Below, in pieces: positions 60,520 through 64,000 of a stretch of 64,000 nucleotides of DNA (position 1 is the first letter of the stretch; each line of letters begins with the position of its first letter). The translations under genes and the position numbers were made by a program. Under the pieces are notes generated by a model, which did not search any database, had not been told where the DNA came from, and worked only from the letters and a program-made list of their open reading frames with translations. The stretch spans positions 2,108,001 through 2,172,000 of the forward strand of contig NZ_JAGJBY010000002.1 of the NCBI RefSeq assembly GCF_020010905.1, given 5' to 3'. This stretch comes from Streptomyces acidiscabies (GTDB taxonomy: Bacteria > Actinomycetota > Actinomycetes > Streptomycetales > Streptomycetaceae).

Positions 60520-61215
60520 TCAGAGCAGCGCCGGGTGTTCGGCGACGACCGTACAACTACCTGCCGCGATCTCGGTGAAGCCCGCGTCGCGGACCAACGG
60601 CAGCCCGCTCGTGGTGAGTTGGCGCCAGCGCTCGGGGTCGGCCGTCCGTACCGCGAGCGCGAACCCCGTGTCCCGCCACGCCGCCCGGTGCTCCTCGGAC
60701 AGGGCCCACCAGGCGAGTTGGGCGCCGTGCCCGGTCTGGGCCATGGTCTTGCCGGCGGACATGTCGAGGTCCGGGTTGAGCCACAGGACCGGTACGCCCG
60801 CCTCCGCCTCGGACGGCGGCTCGGGGTCGTCGAGGTCCGTGCCGGAGACCTGGAGGCGGGCGAGGTCCTTGGGCCAGCCGTCCAGCGGGACCGGCGGGAA
60901 GACGCGCACCTCCGCCGACTTGCCGGCCACCGTGATCCCGTCCAGCGCCTCCGCGCGCCGCCACTCCGCACCCCGCGCACGCCGGACCACCTTGCGGATG
61001 CGGGCGTCCTGCCAGTCCGTCATCGCCCGCGCCCATTCCCCGTCGCCGGTCGAGCGGGCGTCGTCCAGGATGCACAGGACCGCGCGGGCCGAGGTCTCCA
61101 GGGCGTCGGTACGGGCCGGGGGCGCGTCGCGTTCGATACGGACGACCAGCGGCAGGACGAACTGCGGGGCCTCGTCGCGCGGGCTCACTTCGGACTGAAA
61201 CGGACTGTCGCTCAC
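60520..61215 (-). CDS. PTH2-like peptidyl-tRNA hydrolase family protein
   Basis: This 231-residue protein has a C-terminal Pth2 domain: DMSAGKTMAQTGHGAQLAWWAL carries the conserved Lys and the AQxxH pattern, with ending AGSCTVVAEHPALL. The N-terminal ~100 residues (PLVVRIERDAPP, RAVLCILDDARS) are an additional domain repeating similar themes. The family releases peptides from tRNA in archaea and eukaryotes; bacteria use Pth1, so this may be a supplementary or different hydrolase. The start is a GTG with a poor ribosome site. Confidence 0.78.
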   Translation of the reverse strand: MSDSPFQSEVSPRDEAPQFVLPLVVRIERDAPPARTDALETSARAVLCILDDARSTGDGEWARAMTDWQDARIRKVVRRARGAEWRRAEALDGITVAGKSAEVRVFPPVPLDGWPKDLARLQVSGTDLDDPEPPSEAEAGVPVLWLNPDLDMSAGKTMAQTGHGAQLAWWALSEEHRAAWRDTGFALAVRTADPERWRQLTTSGLPLVRDAGFTEIAAGSCTVVAEHPALL

Positions 61216-61259
61216 TCCAAGCAGGCTACTTGACCTCGCGGGTGAGGGAGGATGCGGCC

Positions 61260-62108
61260 ATGGATCATGCTCTGCGGATGGATCATGTGGGACGGCGGTA
61301 CGGCGCGCGGGGGCCCTGGATCTTCCGGGGGGTCGGGCTCGACCTCGCGCCCGGGACGCTCACGCGTGTCGAAGGGGCCAACGGGACGGGGAAATCAACC
61401 CTGTTGAGGCTGCTGGCCCGGCTCGATGCGCCCAGTGAGGGGCGGATCAGCGGGAAGCCTCGTACCGCGTACGTTCCCGAGCGGTTCCCGGCGGAGCTTC
61501 CCTTCACACCGGTCTCCTATCTGACTCACCTCGGGGCCATTCATGGGCTCGGGCGGGGGCGGGCCGGGGAGGTCGCCGGGGAGTGGCTGGAGCGGTTCGG
61601 GGCCGCCGGGTTCGGGCGGACGCCCATGGGGCGGCTGTCCAAGGGGAGCAGTCAGAAGGTGGCTGTGGCGCAGGCGTTCGTGGGGGAGCCGGAGTTGCTG
61701 GTGCTGGACGAGGCGTGGACCGGGCTCGACGCGGCGGCGCGGGGGGAGTTGGAGCGGGCGGTGGCGGAGCGTACGGCCGGGGGCGGGGCCGTGGTCTTCG
61801 TCGATCACGATCCCCGGCGGCTGTCGGGGGTGGTCGACGCGGTGTACGAGGTGCGGGACGGGGGGCTTCGGCGGCGTACGGAAAGTACGGAAAGTGTGGT
61901 CGACGGGCCCTGTGCCGTGGTCGAGGTGCGGGGTGCCGAAGGGGCCGCGCTGCCCGGTGAGGTGTTGCTGAGAGCGGTTTCCGTCGTCGAGGAGGGCGGG
62001 GTGCGGCGGGTGCGCGTGCCGGTGGCGTACTCCGATGTCGTCCTGCGGGAACTGCTGGCGGCCCGGCCGCCGTGGCATGTCGAGAGCGTGCGGAAGGATG
62101 ACGTCTGA
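61260..62108 (+). CDS. ABC transporter ATP-binding protein
   Basis: This single-domain ATPase has 282 residues. Walker A is GANGTGKST, the signature LSKGSSQKV (a variant of LSGGQ), Walker B ELLVLDEAWTGLD, and the H-loop VFVDHDP. The C-terminal ~70 residues are an extra beta-rich part. The ATG at 61260 has GGGAGG eight bases upstream. It overlaps the following membrane gene by one base (TGATG). The pair looks like a small exporter; cargo is unknown. Confidence 0.88.
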   Translation: MDHALRMDHVGRRYGARGPWIFRGVGLDLAPGTLTRVEGANGTGKSTLLRLLARLDAPSEGRISGKPRTAYVPERFPAELPFTPVSYLTHLGAIHGLGRGRAGEVAGEWLERFGAAGFGRTPMGRLSKGSSQKVAVAQAFVGEPELLVLDEAWTGLDAAARGELERAVAERTAGGGAVVFVDHDPRRLSGVVDAVYEVRDGGLRRRTESTESVVDGPCAVVEVRGAEGAALPGEVLLRAVSVVEEGGVRRVRVPVAYSDVVLRELLAARPPWHVESVRKDDV

Positions 62109-62782
62109 TGGGGGCCGTCGTGCGGTACCAGGCCGCCCTGCTCGTACGGTCCCAGCGGTGGTTGCCGCCGGTGCTGCTGTACGCCGTCTTCCTGGGCGTC
62201 GGCGTGCAGGGCGGGCAGCCGCTGCTGGACTCCCTCGGGTACGCCGCCGCCGCGCTGTTGCCGGTCGCGGCGTGGCTCGTACGGATCTGCGTCGGCAACG
62301 AGCCCGCCGCCGCGCGGAGCGTCGTCGCGGCGGCGGTGGGGCCCGGGCGGGCGCACCTCGGGGCCGTCCTCGTGGGCGGGGGAGCCGCCGCCGGGATCGG
62401 GCTGCTGGGGACGCTCGTCGTGACGTGGATCAGCGCTCCCGTCAGCTCGGACCATCAGCGCCGGGTGCCGGTGCTCGACGCGGCCGGAGCGGGGGCGCTG
62501 GCCGCGCTGACCTGCGCGGTGCTGGGTACGGCGGTGGGGGTGATCAGCGCGTGGCCGGTGCTGCGGTCGCCGGGGAGGGCGGTGCCCGCGCTGATGCTGG
62601 GCGCGCTGCTGGCGCTGGTGGTGAGCGGGTCGCCCGCGCAGGCGGCGGTCAGCGGGTTGGTCACGGGGTCGCGGGAGGCGGTGGTGCCGGTGCCGGTGGT
62701 GCCGTTGATCGCTGCGGGAGTGGTGTCGGCGGGGGTGGTGTGGGGGGCGTGTTGGCTGGTGTCGCGGAGGGCGGGGGAGTGA
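62108..62782 (+). CDS. ABC transporter membrane subunit (putative)
   Basis: This 224-residue, Ala/Val/Gly-rich protein has six predicted helices (for example LPPVLLYAVFLGVGV, LGYAAAALLPVAAWLV, GGGAAAGIGLLGTLVVTWI, ALAALTCAVLGTAVGVIS). It is translationally coupled to the ATPase. It resembles ABC-2-like permeases in layout but I see no family motif. No regulator or peptide gene is adjacent. Confidence 0.75.
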   Translation: MGAVVRYQAALLVRSQRWLPPVLLYAVFLGVGVQGGQPLLDSLGYAAAALLPVAAWLVRICVGNEPAAARSVVAAAVGPGRAHLGAVLVGGGAAAGIGLLGTLVVTWISAPVSSDHQRRVPVLDAAGAGALAALTCAVLGTAVGVISAWPVLRSPGRAVPALMLGALLALVVSGSPAQAAVSGLVTGSREAVVPVPVVPLIAAGVVSAGVVWGACWLVSRRAGE

Positions 62783-62909
62783 AGGGGTGGGTGGAGGCGG
62801 TGAGTTGAAGCGGGGCGGGGGCTGAGGCGGAGGCCTGAGACTGACGGCCGTCCCAGCCGGAGGCGCGACCCCGGGCGTCAGCCTCGGGTCCTCGCGCCGC
62901 CCCGGGCCC

Positions 62910-63041
62910 TCACCCCGAGCACGCCGACCGCTGCGCCTCCTGCCACTCGCACACCGGGCACAGCGTGATCCCCTTCTGCGTCGCCGGGTACTCCGTCGGC
63001 TCCCGGCACAGCACGCACTCCGCGTTCGGCGTCTCGCTCAT
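62910..63041 (-). CDS. Small CxxC zinc-ribbon-like protein (43 residues)
   Basis: From the ATG at 63041 the protein reads with two Cys pairs, AECVLCREPTEYP and LCPVCEWQEAQ, and a further Cys near the end (SACSG). The spacing CxxC-x17-CxxC suits a zinc ribbon. It lies five bases downstream of the CE4 deacetylase stop, on the same strand, so it is probably co-transcribed. Function unknown. Confidence 0.7.
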   Translation of the reverse strand: MSETPNAECVLCREPTEYPATQKGITLCPVCEWQEAQRSACSG

Positions 63042-63046
63042 GTTCT

Positions 63047-63907
63047 TCAGCCTACGGCCGCCCTGATCTGGTCGGAGACCTTCACGAAGCGGTACCCCTT
63101 GCGGCGGAGTTCCGGGACGATCGTGCGCAGGGCGCGTTCCGTTGTGGGGGCGGCGCTGCGGGTGCAGTGCATGACGACGACGGAGCCAGGCTTGACCCCG
63201 TCCAGGACCTGGCGGGCCACCGCGTCCGCGTCCGTCGCGAAGGCGTCGCCGCTGATGACGTCCCACTGGACGGCCGTGACGCCGGTCGCGTTCAGGGCGC
63301 GCAGGGCCGTCTTGTCGTAGCAGCCGCCGGGGAAGCGGAAGTAGGGCATCGCGTGCGGGACGCCCGCCTTGCGGAAGGCGGCGTACGCCTTCTCCACGTC
63401 GCCGCGCATGTCCGCTTCCGGGACCGTCGGCAGGCCGTAGCAGTCGGCGGTGAACGCGTGGTGGCTGTACGAGTGGTTGGCGACCTCGAAGAGGGGGTCG
63501 CGGCCGATCGAGCGGGCCTGGTCGGGGTACTCCTCGGCCCAGCGGCCCGTCATGAAGACCGTCGCGGGGATCTTCAGCGAGCGGAGGGTGGCGATCAGCG
63601 CCGGGTTGTCGAAGTGTTCGCCCCGTGCCGCGCGGGGGCCCTGGTCGGAGGTCATGTCCGCGTCGAAGGTGAGGGCGACGGTGCGGGCCTTGCGGGGGGC
63701 GTGTTCGAAGACCGGGGTCAGGCCCGAGGGGGCGGCGGCGAGGGTGGGGGGTGGGGAGAGCGAGGGCGCGGCTGCGGGGGACGGTGGCGCGGAGGAGGGG
63801 GCGCGTTCCGGGGCCGAGGACGGGGGTGTCGTCTTCGTGGTGCCGCATGCCGTGAGGGCGGCGGCGAGGACGCAGGCGGTGGCGAGAGCGCGTACGGGAG
63901 TGATCAC
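63047..63907 (-). CDS. CE4 polysaccharide deacetylase lipoprotein (NodB homology)
   Basis: The 286-residue protein has a signal peptide with lipobox LTAC (Cys21), a Pro/Ser/Ala-rich spacer and a NodB domain with motif 1 ALTFDADMTSD, metal-binding HSYSHHAF (His-x3-His), FRFPGGCYDK and the last motif VVVMHCTRS. It probably deacetylates cell-wall or other GlcNAc polymers outside the membrane. The first Asp motif has TFDAD in place of the common TFDDG. The GTG at 63907 gives a typical short lipoprotein signal; a TTG at 63925 is in frame. Confidence 0.85.
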   Translation of the reverse strand: MITPVRALATACVLAAALTACGTTKTTPPSSAPERAPSSAPPSPAAAPSLSPPPTLAAAPSGLTPVFEHAPRKARTVALTFDADMTSDQGPRAARGEHFDNPALIATLRSLKIPATVFMTGRWAEEYPDQARSIGRDPLFEVANHSYSHHAFTADCYGLPTVPEADMRGDVEKAYAAFRKAGVPHAMPYFRFPGGCYDKTALRALNATGVTAVQWDVISGDAFATDADAVARQVLDGVKPGSVVVMHCTRSAAPTTERALRTIVPELRRKGYRFVKVSDQIRAAVG

Positions 63908-64000
63908 CGTAGGAAGGTATGACAATCACACCGAGCGTCGGGGGTGCCGCTCCGAGGGGGTCACTCAGGTGGGCCGGGCCCGTCGCGAAAAAGGGGGGCC

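Noticed and set aside
62910..63929. 339-residue minus-strand frame ending at 62910
   Set aside because: Only its last 43 residues are a plausible gene (start 63041). The rest is the shifted frame of the CE4 deacetylase.

Overview
The window is high-GC actinobacterial DNA, and gene content and order point to a Streptomyces chromosome. The strongest marker is ngcEFG, then a ROK regulator matching Rok7B7, then xylFGH, the same order I recall from Streptomyces coelicolor. Other pointers are the coproporphyrin-type heme genes hemE, hemG and hemQ, a DUF574 methyltransferase, frequent GTG starts and many ATGA/GTGA operon overlaps. I saw no rRNA, tRNA, CRISPR array, transposase or phage gene.

Bases 1-17200 are mostly a carbohydrate-use region. 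It opens with the 3' part of a secreted AA10 lytic polysaccharide monooxygenase carrying CBM2, then a YcnI-type copper protein and a His-containing membrane protein. A xylan-side-chain locus follows: CE7 acetylxylan esterase; divergently an LplB/LplC-like ABC importer, its Tat-type lipoprotein, a GH39 xylosidase, a YesL-like membrane protein and a GH42 enzyme; then on the minus strand a GH92 mannosidase and a GH67 alpha-glucuronidase. Together they fit import and intracellular trimming of acetylated or glucuronic-acid-decorated xylo-oligosaccharides. No regulator lies inside the locus, but a perfect CGAAAGTTTCG dyad sits just after a likely promoter of the importer operon.

Bases 17500-29700 hold the N-acetylglucosamine/chitobiose importer ngcEFG, rok7B7, the xylose importer xylFGH (two strong hairpins between xylF and xylG), a DXP synthase gene and an APC amino-acid permease. 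Bases 29700-33450 hold an HxlR regulator divergent from a redox/aromatic operon (DsbA-like protein, azoreductase, NAD(P)-binding protein, intradiol dioxygenase). Bases 33480-36840 hold a two-gene beta-oxidation operon. Bases 37100-43750 form a beta-mannoside module: GH2 and a LacI regulator, divergent from a three-gene sugar ABC importer.

Bases 43800-55900 are mostly conserved core genes: RNase D-like exonuclease, LuxR-type response regulator, DUF3000, hemE, rhomboid protease, a CoA-disulfide-reductase-like enzyme, DUF4349 lipoprotein, hemG, hemQ and a secreted TAP-like peptidase. Bases 56000-59600 hold a minus-strand trio (TIGR04222 membrane protein, DUF4142 protein, DUF692/MNIO enzyme). The MNIO protein has a 12-residue tandem repeat at its N-terminus and a C-terminal domain resembling MNIO partner proteins. 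This is the least explained part of the window. The last 4 kb hold a DUF574 methyltransferase, a PTH2-like protein, a small ABC exporter pair, a 43-residue CxxC protein and a CE4 deacetylase.

A dispersed Streptomyces intergenic repeat (core GGGGCGCGGGG) occurs three times, near 2.2, 37.0 and 43.8 kb. In the first copy it is read through by a coding frame.
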